From Tupaia tana (lineage: Eukaryota; Chordata; Mammalia; Scandentia; Tupaiidae): a stretch of DNA of 64,000 nt. A program made the position numbers and the translations under genes. The notes under the pieces are model-generated. The model had not been told where the DNA came from. It made no database searches and was given only the letters and a program-made list of their open reading frames with translations. Numbering within the stretch: the stretch's first letter is position 1; each line of letters begins with the position of its first letter. The stretch lies in contig JAKSZU010000005.1 in the NCBI GenBank assembly GCA_026018925.1, positions 88,594,886 to 88,658,885 on the forward strand. The letters run 5' to 3'. Shown one piece after another: positions 22,345-32,924 of this stretch.

Positions 22345-22565
22345 CTGTCTTGTCTGCTCGAATGCTATAATGAAGTGTTATAAACTGGGTAGCTTGTGAG
22401 CAACAGAAACCTATCGTAGCTGTGGAGGCTGGGAAATTCAAGGTCAGGGTGCAGGCAGATTTGGTGTCTGCCGAGGCTCTGTTTCCTGGTTCATAGAAAT
22501 AATACATTCTCATAATGAAAGGGTTGTGTCCTCACGTGGTGAAAAGGATAGGGCAGCTGTCTGGA
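22345..22565 (-). mobile_element. MaLR-type LTR, antisense, first part
   Basis: Plus-strand motifs TATAAACTGGGTAGCTTGTG, GTGGAGGCTGGGAAATTCAA, GCAGATTTGGTGTCTGCCG, TTTCCTGGTTCATAG, GTGTCCTCACGTGGTG are the reverse of a MaLR LTR 3' half. It is interrupted by two SINEs and continues at 23062. Confidence 0.75.
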
Positions 22566-22569
22566 GTTT

Positions 22570-22795
22570 TTAATTGTTTTATTATTATTATTCTTATTTG
22601 CCAGAGGGCATATGCTCTCTCCTAAGAGAGATAGGAGTAAGAAAACACCCACCATGAGGAATGGTCACGTCTCCATCTTTTCCTCTCCATCTCTCCCCTC
22701 TTTCAGGATTTTAGGCATATACACACACATGCACCAACATGGTTTTCAGTCAGAACGTGGGATGCAGTCATCTCCACCATGTCACTGTTTGACCC
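22570..22795 (-). mobile_element. Older family A SINE inside the LTR
   Basis: Minus-strand: ATTTGCCAGAGGGCATATGC, CATGAGGAATGGTCACGTC, CATACACACACATGCACC. Its head is cut by the next insertion. Confidence 0.72.
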
Positions 22796-22804
22796 ATGGG
22801 GCCT

Positions 22805-23038
22805 TTTTTTTTTTTTCTTTTTTTAGAGAGATTTATAGGGTGTGTACACTTGTTGAAGACACAGAGACAGACAGGAAGAGGGAAAGTGGGAAACCACTCC
22901 CCTTACATTCTTCTCGGAGACCTTGGGCATACAGTGATATGCATCCACATGAGTTTCAGGCCATCAAGTCCAGGATTCAAACCATGGTTTTCTGTAGGGG
23001 AGTCCAGCACCTTAACCACTATGCTACCTGCTGGCCCC
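22805..23038 (-). mobile_element. Family A SINE nested beside the previous one
   Basis: Minus-strand copy ending CTATGCTACCTGCTGGCCCC. ATGGGGCC plus T-run occurs at 22796 and again at 23040, giving the TSD and placing this insertion after the neighbouring SINE. Confidence 0.88.
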
Positions 23039-23061
23039 AATGGGGCCTTTTTTTTTTTGTA

Positions 23062-23202
23062 AAGAACACTAATTCAATTCATGAATACTGTTCTTATGAT
23101 ATTATCTACCCCCTTAAGTTCCACATCTTAATGGCATCACATTTGTGATGAGGTTTCAACATACAAATTTTAGGGGACATAAACATTCATTCCATAACAG
23201 AT
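23062..23202 (-). mobile_element. MaLR-type LTR, antisense, second part
   Basis: AATTCATGAATACTGTTC, TTAATGGCATCACATTTGTG, GAGGTTTCAACATACAAATT, TTAGGGGACATAAACATTCA, TTCCATAACAG continue the antisense LTR to its 5' end. Confidence 0.75.
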
Positions 23203-23655
23203 ATCAAGAGTTTTAGGGAGAAAAGGATTTTGTCAGCTTAGCTCGCATAACTCAGTTGTGCAGGGCAGGTGGGGCATATTCTAACTATGTGATCATGATG
23301 TATCATTTGACTCTGTTGTATAAATGGCTTCACATCCAAAAGTCTACAGCGTTTAAGAATGTGTGTTATCACAGATACTTAATAGACTGCTTGTAAATTA
23401 TTCACATTTCTTTTATGTCATGATACATTTATTTTCTGCTCACTAATCTTTCTGTGACTACAAATGAAAATCATGTGGTATGTAAAAACATATTTACTCA
23501 AAGTATTTCCATTCTAATGTTGTGCTTTGTAATTCTAGAACTATATCTCTCATCTACTATGAAAAGATAAAAGTTTTCTTTCTTTGAATATCATCTTTAA
23601 ATATGAACTGTCTTTGTTCCATAGTATTTAAGATAATTTTTGTACATCTAAAGCT
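23203..23655. other. No gene or repeat recognised
   Basis: AT-rich single-copy-looking sequence. Confidence 0.5.
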
Positions 23656-23660
23656 ATTCA

Positions 23661-23663
23661 GTT

Positions 23664-23694
<31 letters not shown>

Positions 23695-23943
23695 TTTTTT
23701 AATCTACCTGAGAGCACAAACACTTGCCAGAGAAAGAAAGATAGAGGAAGGGGGAGAAAGCGCCCTCCCCAATGGGGCATAGACACAATGCAATCCCTTC
23801 TCCAGATGGAGAAACTCCATCTCTCCATCCTGTCAGGATTTAGAGCCCACACATATGCACTCAGCACGTGTGTCAACACCATGCTGCTGCAGCTGGGATT
23901 TGAATAGTCTTGTGGTCTGGCTCCCTTCACCACAGGGCCAGCC
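23661..23943 (-). mobile_element. Family A SINE with (TTTA)n tail
   Basis: (TTTA)n at 23663-23697 is the tail. AGAGCACAAACACTTGCCAG, CCCCAATGGGGCATAG, GATTTGAATAGTC and head end CACCACAGGGCCAGCC follow. CTATTCAGTTTT before and CTATTCATTTTT after suggest the TSD. Confidence 0.82.
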
Positions 23944-24301
23944 CTATTCATTTTTTAAAAATTAAGTATAGTACCACTTCAAATGTTTTTTTTTTTTTTT
24001 TTTGGTAGAAGTTAGGTTATACATACATATGTTAAAGTAAATATATGTGAGTGTATATGCAGTTACACATACAACAAATAAAAGGCTTACTTTTAATAAC
24101 TCCTTGCCAAAATATTTTTTTAATTTAAATAGATAACAAAATCAGCCACTTCCTAATTTTGTCATCTAAGGAAGACAAGTGTCGATACCAGAGACTACAC
24201 ACGAAGGAGAGATACAAGAGGATGGGTGGAAGGCACTCAGGAAAGAAATACTTAATGGACTTAAGAATGAAGAGTGTTCCTATATAAATGATGTACACGG
24301 T

Positions 24302-24589
24302 ACATGGTAAGACCAGCAGTTAGTGTAATGGCTGTGTCGCTGGACTCCCACATAGTTGACTGTGGTTCACGTCCCAGACCTGGTGGCTTAAAACTCACGC
24401 CGGGCGCATGTGCGTGCGTGCCCAAGATCCCAAGAGGAGAATGGAGGAGAAGGGATTGCGGCGTGGCCAACTCCCCTGGGGGGTGATTGCTCACTTTCTG
24501 TCTCTCTGTCTCTCTGTCTCTCTCTGTTTGTCTGGCAAGCGTACATGTCCGATAGCAAAAACCTCTTAAAAAAAAAGAAAAGAAAAGAA
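24302..24589 (+). mobile_element. Family A SINE with perfect 16-bp TSD
   Basis: Complete: GACCAGCAGTTAGTGTAATG, GGTTCACGTCCCAG, GGCGCATGTGCGTGCGTGCCC, CCCCTGGGGGG, CGATAGCAAAAACCTC, AAAAG-rich tail. AAATGATGTACACGGT occurs at 24286-24301 and at 24590-24605. Confidence 0.96.
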
Positions 24590-24605
24590 AAATGATGTAC
24601 ACGGT

Positions 24606-26165
24606 CAGATCCTTGCTTTGTCACATACTGCACACCCCCTCCAAAAGAAACCATACCATGTGTTATAGAGACATACAGCAATTAAATGTGATAAGAAATC
24701 ATAAAATAAAAAAAAAATTAAACGAAAAAATGATGGGCAAAAGAAGTATCAAGTTTAGAAACACTATCTTTTGGAAAAGTTTTACAATTCAGCCTCCCAA
24801 AGTATTAAATATCTTTAAGGTTGACATCACCTCTACAAAGTAAGTTTTCCTAACAGAACTTTGAAGTTAAAAAAAGAAGAAAAAACAAAACAAAACAATT
24901 AAGGATCACCTTTGCAGTTGCCTAGTCTGACAGTGGTTAGAATAACATTTCAGTCTTGGTCTACCCCAGTCTGGAGTCTTTCTGCTGGTAGATAAAGAAG
25001 CTATTACCCTCTAAAGACAGCTGCTTTGGCTGAATGGTTTTGTGCTTCGTTTATCATAACAATGGGTGATAAGGCTAATAGGAAATTGTGCACGACTAAT
25101 GGTGGTGATAAGAAGCGACAGGACATTACTCTTGAGCGAATCTAGATATGATCAAATGTTGGACTGGTCCGATGTTCTTTGGAAAACTGTCCATTTTAAG
25201 CACAACAAAAGGGAAAAAAATCAAATCCCCAAAATTTTAATATAGTATATCTCTTAGCAAAAGTAGCTTGAGTCTGAATATATCAAGTTCCTAGTCTACT
25301 TTCCTAAACTGATCACTATTTTTATAATATGGTATTTGATAATTAAGGCATTTCTTGTGAACCTAATAGAAAATTTCTATGAGAAGCCTATGCTTATGTT
25401 GGAATCAATGAACTTAGCCTAGAAGAGAAGATAAAGGGAATTGTAGAGCATAAAGTGTGATTTGAATGACTCTGTGGTCATAGAAAGAAAGTGCTGGTTG
25501 AACACAAAGAATCACCATCTTCAGAAGACAGTGTGAGATTTGAGTTGCAGACTGAGTATATTCACTAGCTAGGCAATAAAGACAAAGGGAGGTGTGAGAA
25601 TGAATGGCATGAGAGTGAACTGAAAAGTATAGATGATGAGGAAGTCACAGAAAGGAAAAATAGAGAGAAAGAGAGGAAGATGCTTTTATCACAGTATAAT
25701 GTTTAAATTATCCTCACAGAAGAGGTTCGTCTCCCATGTTCATTTGTTTTCATTGTGTTGGGGCATAGGACAGATTAGGCATACTGGATGAAATATGTTA
25801 TGCAGTACTTAACAATGTTTAAGAGAATTACACTCAACCCTGTGATTAAGTCTGTCATTTGGGACTACATGTTTTAGCGAGCTAAAAGCTTCACCAATGA
25901 TAACCGTTGAAAGAAATATCAAAGCAAATTGACTTTAATAATCCTTCAATTTCTAAAAATGTAATTTTTAGAAGGCAAATGTGTTTGTACTATTAATACA
26001 TGTTTATAAAATAAAAGTATTAGTCTTAGTATTAAGCCAGAACATATTTTGAGCTTCTAGATCTTCCTTTCTAAAGAGGAAATGCTATCATCAACATATA
26101 AGGGCAGCATAGGAAAGAAGTTTGAAATTAAAAAATTCCTAGATACGTATTATAACCTTGCCCAA
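24606..26165. other. No gene recognised; possible conserved element near 25.0-25.2 kb
   Basis: Longest stretch here without recognised repeats. 24950-25200 has several CpGs and four GATAA/TTATC motifs, unlike its surroundings (see findings). The frame 24592-24843 starts at the SINE edge and has no domain. Confidence 0.4.
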
Positions 26166-26171
26166 AAGAAA

Positions 26172-26432
26172 TTTTTTTAGGAAGTCTTTGCCTTAGGACA
26201 TCTGTGTTCACCAGAGAGAGAACGAGACAGTCTAAAACAGAAACGGTGAGAGAGAAAGTTAGAAATCACCCCCCAGAGGGATGACCTGGATTCTCCTCCA
26301 TTCTCCTCTTGGGATTTTGGTCAGGCATGCACACACACCTGCATGATTTTCAAGTCACTGGGTCTGGGACTTGAACCACAGTCAGCTATATGGGAGTCCA
26401 GTGATGTAACTGCTATGTTATCTGATAGTCTG
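26172..26432 (-). mobile_element. Family A SINE, old copy
   Basis: Minus-strand: GCCTTAGGACATCTGTGTTC, CACCCCCCAGAGGGATGACC, GGTCTGGGACTTGAACC, AGTCCAGTGATGTAACTGC, TATCTGATAGTC. Confidence 0.82.
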
Positions 26433-26649
26433 CTCAAGAATTTTAATATCTTCCACTGCCTATGGCAGAAATGAGCAGTTTTTAATATAACAGAACCCTC
26501 ATAAATTTTAGCATGAGCCCAGTTATTGTCTATTTGCTTTTATTTCTACACTGATCTATCCTAATGCTGTTCTATAGAAAAACTACAAAGATGTTTTTTA
26601 ACAATAGATAGAATGAATAAAAATGATAAAATTATATTAAAAACTCCAC

Positions 26650-26797
26650 ACTAGGGCATCTAGCTGCATGGTGGCTAAGGCAGTTGGATCCCTCATGCCT
26701 GATGGCACAGTTCAAGTTCTGGAACTGGTGGCTTGAGAAGCACACCAGGTGTGCGTGCATATCCCAGATTTCAAAAGAATAATAGAGGAGAAGGGAG
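26650..26797 (+). mobile_element. Older family A SINE, first half
   Basis: GGGCATCTAGCTGCATGGTGG head, CAGTTCAAGTTCTGG, TAATAGAGGAGAAGGGA. It is interrupted by a younger copy and resumes at 27054. Confidence 0.82.
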
Positions 26798-27053
26798 GGA
26801 CCAACAGTTAGCGTAATGGCTATGTTGCTGGACTCCCATGCAGTCGACCACGGTTCAAGTCCTGGACCCGGCGACTTAAACTCATGCCAGGCGCGCGTGT
26901 GTGTGTGCCCAGGATCCCAGGAGGAGAATGGAGGAGAAAGGATTGCAGCGTGGCCATCCCCCCTGAGGGGTGATTTCTCGCTTTCTATCTCTCTGACTCT
27001 CTTTCTGCTGAGCACACATGCCCTATAGAGAAAACCTATCTAAAAAAAAAAAA
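26798..27053 (+). mobile_element. Family A SINE nested in an older SINE
   Basis: GGACCAACAGTTAGCGTAATG head, GGTTCAAGTCC B box, CCCCCCTGAGGGG, CCCTATAGAGAAAACC, A tail. AGAGGAGAAGGGA is at 26783-26795 and at 27054-27066, so the target was the body of the older SINE. Confidence 0.92.
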
Positions 27054-27098
27054 AGAGGAGAAGGGATTATGGCATGGGAATCACCCCTGGGGGGGTTA

Positions 27099-27157
<59 letters not shown>

Positions 27158-27205
27158 CTCCAGTAAGCACATGTGCCCTACAGCAAAACTTAAAAACAAG
27201 CAAAC
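27054..27205 (+). mobile_element. Older family A SINE, second half
   Basis: Continues GGATTATGGCATGGGAATC, CCCTGGGGGGG, a (TC)n of about 25 units at 27103-27152, then ATGTGCCCTACAGCAAAAC. Confidence 0.85.
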
Positions 27206-28017
27206 AAACAAACAAAAGTTCCATACTGAGTACCCAGTCCTTATTATTTATTTATTTGTAAGTTGTTATGTAGCTCTCACATATGGAAAATCAGAAGAGT
27301 GGATGCCATGTGGTAACCATTTAATAAAGTTTGATTCATGCTATACTGCAGCTACTGGTGTTGAACTTACTGGATGAAATGTCCCTTTGTTCTAGTTAGA
27401 GGACTCTGCAATTTATTTTTGTTACTCTCAGCATTTTTTAAGCTGGGGTTTTTGATTTTATGAACAAGTAAGTGGTATTACAAAACAATTTCATACTTTA
27501 ATTAGTATTTTAATGTGGAGAACATTTAGCATATTCTAAATTGATTTATCTGGTATAAGTCAATGAATAGGTGTAAAAATTAATTTAGAAACTCTGGTTT
27601 TATTTTGTCATTGTGTTATTGTACACTTTGCATCCGAATGCAGTTTTCCATACCTCAGCACTTCATTTCAAAATATAAAAGAAAGTTCTGATTCTGTCAG
27701 GCTCAGTATACATGAATTCAGGGCTTATAGCCACAAGGAAGTTTAAGCTGCACTTGTCATTTTCCTTGTATTTAATGAAAAGAAAGTTACGTTGCATTTT
27801 GCTTCTTTCCCAGAGGTTACATTTACTGTCACTGCTATTCGAAAAGTTTTTCTTTCAAAAAATGCAGAAATCATTTTCTATTTTCTTGTTCTTTAGTAGT
27901 GTTAAAACATGACTTTGAATAGATATTGCACAATAATGAGACTAACATACTTTTTATAATAAAATTGTGCATCTATAGACATACTTGTCTAATATACTTG
28001 ATAGGTAACCATTGTAA
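27206..28017. other. No gene or repeat recognised
   Basis: AT-rich sequence. The frame 27712-27912 has no recognisable domain. Confidence 0.5.
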
Positions 28018-28034
28018 TTACCTAATACATTTTT

Positions 28035-28292
28035 TTGTTTTGAGAGGTTTTCGCTATAGGGCGCGTGCGCTCGCCAGACAGACAGAGAGAGACAGAGAGA
28101 CAGAAAGCGAGAAATCACCCCCCAGGGGGGTGGTCACGCCGCAATCCCTTCTCCTCCATTCTCCTCTCGGGATCTTGGGCACGCACGCACACGCGCCCGG
28201 CGTGAGTTGTAAGCCACCGGGTCCGAGACGCGAACCGCGGTCGACTACGTGGGAGTCCAGCGACATAGCCATTACGCTAACTGCTGGTTCCC
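28035..28292 (-). mobile_element. Young family A SINE with 17-bp TSD
   Basis: Minus-strand copy with nearly all CpGs kept (GGGCGCGTGCGCTCGCC, CACGCGCCCGGCGTGAG, GACGCGAACCGCGGTCGAC). It shares the variant GTGAGTTGTAAGCC with the copy at 32.5 kb. TTACCTAATACATTTTT flanks it at 28018-28034 and 28293-28309. Confidence 0.97.
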
Positions 28293-28309
28293 TTACCTAA
28301 TACATTTTT

Positions 28310-28700
28310 GCATGTAGTTCATAAATGTATTTTTGCATATTTATAAATATACACAAGAGTATATAAATATACCTTTGTGGGACTATATCCACATATTGTT
28401 ATTGCTTATAGTTTATACTGATGTATAGATGTTTATAAATTTATATTCAGATATGAGATTTTGATATTATTCACTTACTTTTAAAAATAGCAACTGATAA
28501 ATGATAAATAAATAAAGCAATTCTTTGTCAATCCCATAGTGTAGAGTTAACTCCTGCTAACATTTTTAAAATTTATATTTTATGTTTTATTTTATTACAA
28601 AAGAATGCATATGGTGAGGGTCATATTATATATACATTTTAGATTGTGTGTTTGATTTTGAAATTATGTTGTGTTTATGTTCCAATGTCATTAAACATTA
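28310..28700. other. No gene or repeat recognised
   Basis: Very AT-rich sequence. Confidence 0.5.
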
Positions 28701-28702
28701 TT

Positions 28703-28962
28703 TTTTTGTTGTAGTTTTGTTTTGTTTTGTTTTGTTTTGTCATAGGGTGAGTGCACTTGGCTCAGAGGACAGAGAAAGAAACAGTGAGAGGGGAAGTCAG
28801 AAATCACCCCCCTAGGGGTGACAACCATGCCACAGGCTCTTCTCCTCCAATCTCCTCCTGGGATTTTTGACACACATGCACACGTGTCCGGTGTAAGTTT
28901 CAAGCTGCCAAGTCCAGGACTTGAACTGCAGTATGTCATGTGTGAGTCTTGCTAGTGCCAAC
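28703..28962 (-). mobile_element. Family A SINE, old copy
   Basis: (GTTTT)n tail, GTCATAGGGTGAGTGCACTTGG, CACCCCCCTAGGGGTGAC, AGTCCAGGACTTGAACTGC, GTGAGTCTTGCTAGTGCC. Confidence 0.8.
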
Positions 28963-28984
28963 ATTCTTTTTAAATAATAATTTC

Positions 28985-29227
28985 TGGGCCAACTGGTGGC
29001 ATGGTGCTTAAAGTGACTGGATTCTACATGGCTGAATGAGCAGTTCAAGTCCCAGACCCAGTGACTTAAAAAACATGACAGGTATGTGTTTGTGCAAACC
29101 CAAAATCCTGAAAGGAGAAATGAAGAAAAGATTGCAAGTGACTTTCCCCATAGCCAGTGCTTTCTTGTTTCCTTCTGTCTTTCTTTTCTGGTAAGCACAC
29201 ACACCCTCCAGCAAACTAAAAATTAAT
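28985..29227 (+). mobile_element. Family A SINE, old copy with TSD
   Basis: GGGCCAACTGGTGGCATGGTG head, CAGTTCAAGTCCCAGACCC, TTTCCCCATAGCC, CACCCTCCAGCAAAC. AATAATAATTTC precedes (28973-28984) and follows (28228 + 1000, i.e. 29228-29239). Confidence 0.82.
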
Positions 29228-29239
29228 AATAATAATTTC

Positions 29240-29570
29240 AGATGGATAACATTTTTTTTTTTACATATGTGCTTTGCTTAGGCCAAACAGTACTCTCACC
29301 CATCATTCTTTTCTTTCATCTTCCCTACAGACAACCATTGACAGGTTTTGTTGGGTAATCCTTTCAAATATATGTGGACTCAGATCATTCCATCCCTGTT
29401 TACTTTGAGGAAAATCCTAATTTTGATCAAGTTGCTCCCTTGTTCAAAAAAGAAAAAAAAAAAAGGTGATTTCAAATTTCCCAAAGTGGAGTAAGTTTTA
29501 TTAGCACATATAAACCAGTATAGACTGAAATAGAGTGTTGCACTATTCATTATGTATTTGGCACACATAA
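29240..29570. other. No gene or repeat recognised
   Basis: AT-rich sequence with a poly-T near 29250 and a poly-A near 29450. Confidence 0.45.
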
Positions 29571-29585
29571 AATATGTTAATTGTT

Positions 29586-29826
29586 AGGGCCAGCAGGTGG
29601 CATGGTGGTTAAGGCACTGGACTCCCACATAGCTAACTGTATTTTAAGTCCCATACAAGGCAGCTTGAAAATCACACCAGATGTGTGTGCATATGTGTCC
29701 AAACTCTTGAGAGGAGAATGTAGGAGAAGGGACTGTCCCTCCCACGCCTTGGGGGATGATTTCTCACTTTCCCTCTCTCTGTCTCTGTCTCTCTCTAGTG
29801 AGCATATATGCCCTATGGCAAAATAC
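29586..29826 (+). mobile_element. Family A SINE, older subfamily
   Basis: GGGCCAGCAGGTGGCATGGTG head with GGTTAAGGCACTGGACTCCC, GAGAGGAGAATGTAGGAG, CT-rich stretch, ATGCCCTATGGCAAAATA. ATATGTTAAT occurs just before (about 29573) and after (about 29831). Confidence 0.87.
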
Positions 29827-29839
29827 ATGTATATGTTAA

Positions 29840-30042
29840 TATATTATCACAAAAGATACTAAAATCTTCATATAAATTATATATAAAGATAAACATGTTA
29901 TTCACCAATATATTAGAAACATAAATGTATGAAAATGAATGAATGATTGAGAAAAATGTTTAAGCCAATATAAAAATTATAAAAATTAAATAAAATAAGA
30001 GAAAAATTACAATCAAATACTATAATTATAATTAAATTTTGT
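29840..30042. other. No gene recognised
   Basis: Very AT-rich spacer. The minus frame 29913-30119 runs into the family C SINE and is not a gene. Confidence 0.45.
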
Positions 30043-30045
30043 AGA

Positions 30046-30258
30046 CAGGCCAGTGGTGGCTCAAGAACAAATTGTGATGCTCTGGTAGGCGATTCTGCAT
30101 GGGGAAATTCCTGATTCAAATATGGAGACCCACCTCTGGATGCCAGTCAAGTGCTTCCTGAGGCCAGAAGAATTATGGCATCAAGACCCTGTTAGGGATA
30201 TGCTCTCTCTTTCTTTATTTCTCTTTCTCTCTTTCTCACTCATGAGAAAAAAAAAATG
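30046..30258 (+). mobile_element. Family C SINE
   Basis: GGCCAGTGGTGGCTCAAGAA head, ATTCCTGATTCAAATATGG, GAATTATGGCATCAAGACCC, TGTTAGGGATATGCTC, CT-rich, TCACTCATGAG, A tail. It is best preserved of the five family C copies. Confidence 0.6.
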
Positions 30259-30480
30259 AATAAACTTTGCAAAGGGAAAAAATATTAAATTTCTGGTTAA
30301 AAACCATACAAAAAAGAAATTGTTTATTGTTCTTCTATAAAAAATAACTTATACAATCACAAAGAGAAATGTGGCATGGTGTGTACAACAATTTTAAAGT
30401 GATTTTCACTGAAATGAGAAATGGTCACAATCCCAAAGCAAATTAAACTGCAGACTTAGTGGAATAAGATTCCACTCAGT

Positions 30481-30703
30481 GGACCAGCAGTTAGCGTAAT
30501 GGCTATGTCGCTGAACTCCCATGGCTTAAAATCACGCTGGGTGTGTGTGCCTGCATGCCCAAGATCCTGAGAGGAGAATGGAGGAGAAAGGATTGCAGTG
30601 TGGTCATCCCCCTTGGGGGGTGATTTCTCACTTTCTGTCTCTCTGTCTCTTTCTGTCTTTCTGGTGAGTGCACACACCCTATAGCAAAAAAAAATAAAAT
30701 AAA
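30481..30703 (+). mobile_element. Family A SINE with deletion of the B box
   Basis: GGACCAGCAGTTAGCGTAATG head, then CTGAACTCCCATGGCTTAAA: the roughly 35-40 bases that hold GGTTCGAGTCC in other copies are missing. The rest is intact. AAGATTCCACTCAGT flanks it at 30466-30480 and 30704-30718. Confidence 0.95.
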
Positions 30704-31229
30704 AAGATTCCACTCAGTAAAATTCTAACATAATTGTGAATTGAGTTTTTTCATCGTCAGCTTTCACCATACTACATTTCAGAGACAAATACTAAAAATA
30801 CTAGTTTGGGTTCCACTTATATATAGTGCAATATAATGTATAAAGTATGTTAAATAAAGTATGGTCCAAGTAGCTGATTAAGTTAAAACCAGAAAATTGT
30901 CCATAGGCTCAAAAGATTATACATGATATATCTGGCAGAGTTTAGAATCCATTGTAAGGAATAATGAAATAAAGATGCAGAAGCTGTATGAAAATAGAAT
31001 AAAGAAGATACAAGACCCATCGAAGACACAGAATTCAGTTTTGAGAAAATTCATTGAAAAGGAACAAAAGAAGAAGAAAATCATGAAACTGAAAAGAAGA
31101 TGAGAGGTAAGGAGAAAACATAGGATATGCAGCATGTGAGTAACCTGTGCTCCTGAAATGCAAAGAGAACAAAATTAAAAATACTCTCAAAGACACCCAA
31201 GGCAAACCTGAGAAGCAAGGACTAAAACT

Positions 31230-31348
31230 ACTGCTGAGGGCTTGACTGGTACGCATGGTTATCATGCTGGAAAAAGAACTGTAATACACTGTAAAGATAT
31301 ATGTGATTAAATGTAATACAAAAAATAATAATGATAAATTAAAAAAAA
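31230..31348 (+). mobile_element. L1 3' end
   Basis: CTTGACTGGTACGCATGG, AAAAAGAACTGTAATACACTG, TAAAGATATATGTGATTAAATG, ATAATGATAAATT and A-run match the terminal 3' UTR of the L1 at 47.1-47.23 kb. How far it extends upstream is unclear. Confidence 0.65.
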
Positions 31349-31349
31349 G

Positions 31350-32490
31350 AAAAACTACTGTTAAGAAGGGAAAATGATATTCCAAGAGAACTGGCTTCTA
31401 ATCGATTATCACCAGAACATTTCCAAGTGATAGCAGACATACAGAGAAAGCCATATGCTAACTTGCAGTATGTAGCATTAGTTAATAGTCCTAGAAAAGA
31501 ATCCAACTTTTTGGAGTTCAAGTCTTGGCTCCTCTTTGTAACTTAACCAATGTGAACAGAATACCTGAACCCCTCTTAGTAAGTTTTTAAGTAGATATAA
31601 CCATAGTGCCAACTTAGAGGTGTCTTCTGGACAGTAAATTAGGTAATGTGTAAAGGGACTGGGAATTCTTATCAGAAATTAAACATTTTCTAAGCCATTG
31701 TACACAAACCTGCAAGTAATTATTTAAAGCCTAGAAAAGTAAAAGAATTTTAGATAAAGTACTCATAAAAATATATGAATATGAGCTCAAAAACACAGAA
31801 ATAGAGAAGCTAAAAAGGAAGAGTAGTATTAAATCTACTAATTTTTGCTATATTTTATAAAACTAATGGCATTTCATATTATAGAATAAGATCCTTTCAA
31901 CCCTTGCTGCATACTACTCCATTGCATGATAGATATTTGAATATTATTAATTTTTAAAGTTTTTCTTCATAATGCTACATAAAAACCAAGCAGACAAATC
32001 TCTGATTTCATTGAACAAAAATAAAATGTATATGTCACACTTATACATCTACAGGTGCGCTGAAATTTAGAGAATACTGTTGTGTCATATGGACTGGGCT
32101 GAACCCAAGACTCAGTTTAGTTCTGTTCCATTTGTCATTCATAAACTAATGCTAAATTAGCAGCTGATTCTAACAGGCTTTTGTATGTTTGTTTTTAAAT
32201 CATGGGGGATAATAGTTCATGTGTACTGGACATTGTGCACCATCCCTCTTAAAAATCTCAGCTTCATCCTGGTATCAATATGCTGTTATTACATTAGTAA
32301 TGTAAGTCATACAGAAAGTTGAAAGTCATAGGAAATAGATACACAACTTACATTACTGGGAAGCTCTGCACTATCACAACTTAAAGGAAATTATTATGTA
32401 TTTCTAGTTGTCAATAAAAAAGTTAGAAATAATATACTCTACCACTAGGTTATTTGCAATATTTAGTTATTATAATTAATGGTACTATAA
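31350..32490. other. No gene or repeat recognised
   Basis: AT-rich sequence. The minus frames 30917-31521 are Phe/Ser-rich translations of A/G-rich DNA, not genes. Confidence 0.5.
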
Positions 32491-32510
32491 ACATTCCTAG
32501 ACAGATTCTT

Positions 32511-32773
32511 TTTTTTTTTTTTTTTTGAGAGGTTTTTCGCTATAGGGCACGTGCGCTCGCCAGACAGACAGAGACATAGAGACAGAAAGCGAGAAATCAC
32601 CCCCCAGGGGGGATGGTCATGCCGCAATCCCTTCTCCTCCATTCTCCTCTCGGGATCTTGGGCACGCACGCACACACGCCCGGCGTGAGTTGTAAGCCAC
32701 CGGGTCCGAGACGCGAACCACGGTCGACTACGTGGGAGTCCAGCGACATAGCCATTACGCTAACTGTTGGTTC
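32511..32773 (-). mobile_element. Young family A SINE with 15-bp TSD
   Basis: Nearly identical to the copy at 28.0 kb, including GTGAGTTGTAAGCC and GTCCGAGACGCGAACC. Poly-T, TTTTTCGCTATAGGGCACG, CCCCCCAGGGGGGATGG. CCTAGACAGATTCTT is at 32496-32510 and again at 32774-32788. Confidence 0.97.
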
Positions 32774-32924
32774 CCTAGACAGATTCTTTTGATACGAAAT
32801 GAGAATGCCTTTCTTTTCAATACATAAACAGAAATTGAATATCAAGCAATAAGTTATATAGATATTCATGTATAATCGATAGTTTCAGTTTCCCCAAGAG
32901 GTTGTACTGATTTATACCCTTAGT

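Noticed and set aside
22612-23148. 178-residue open frame, one of the longest in the window
   Set aside because: It runs through two minus-strand SINEs and their poly-T tails inside an LTR. It encodes only antisense SINE sequence.
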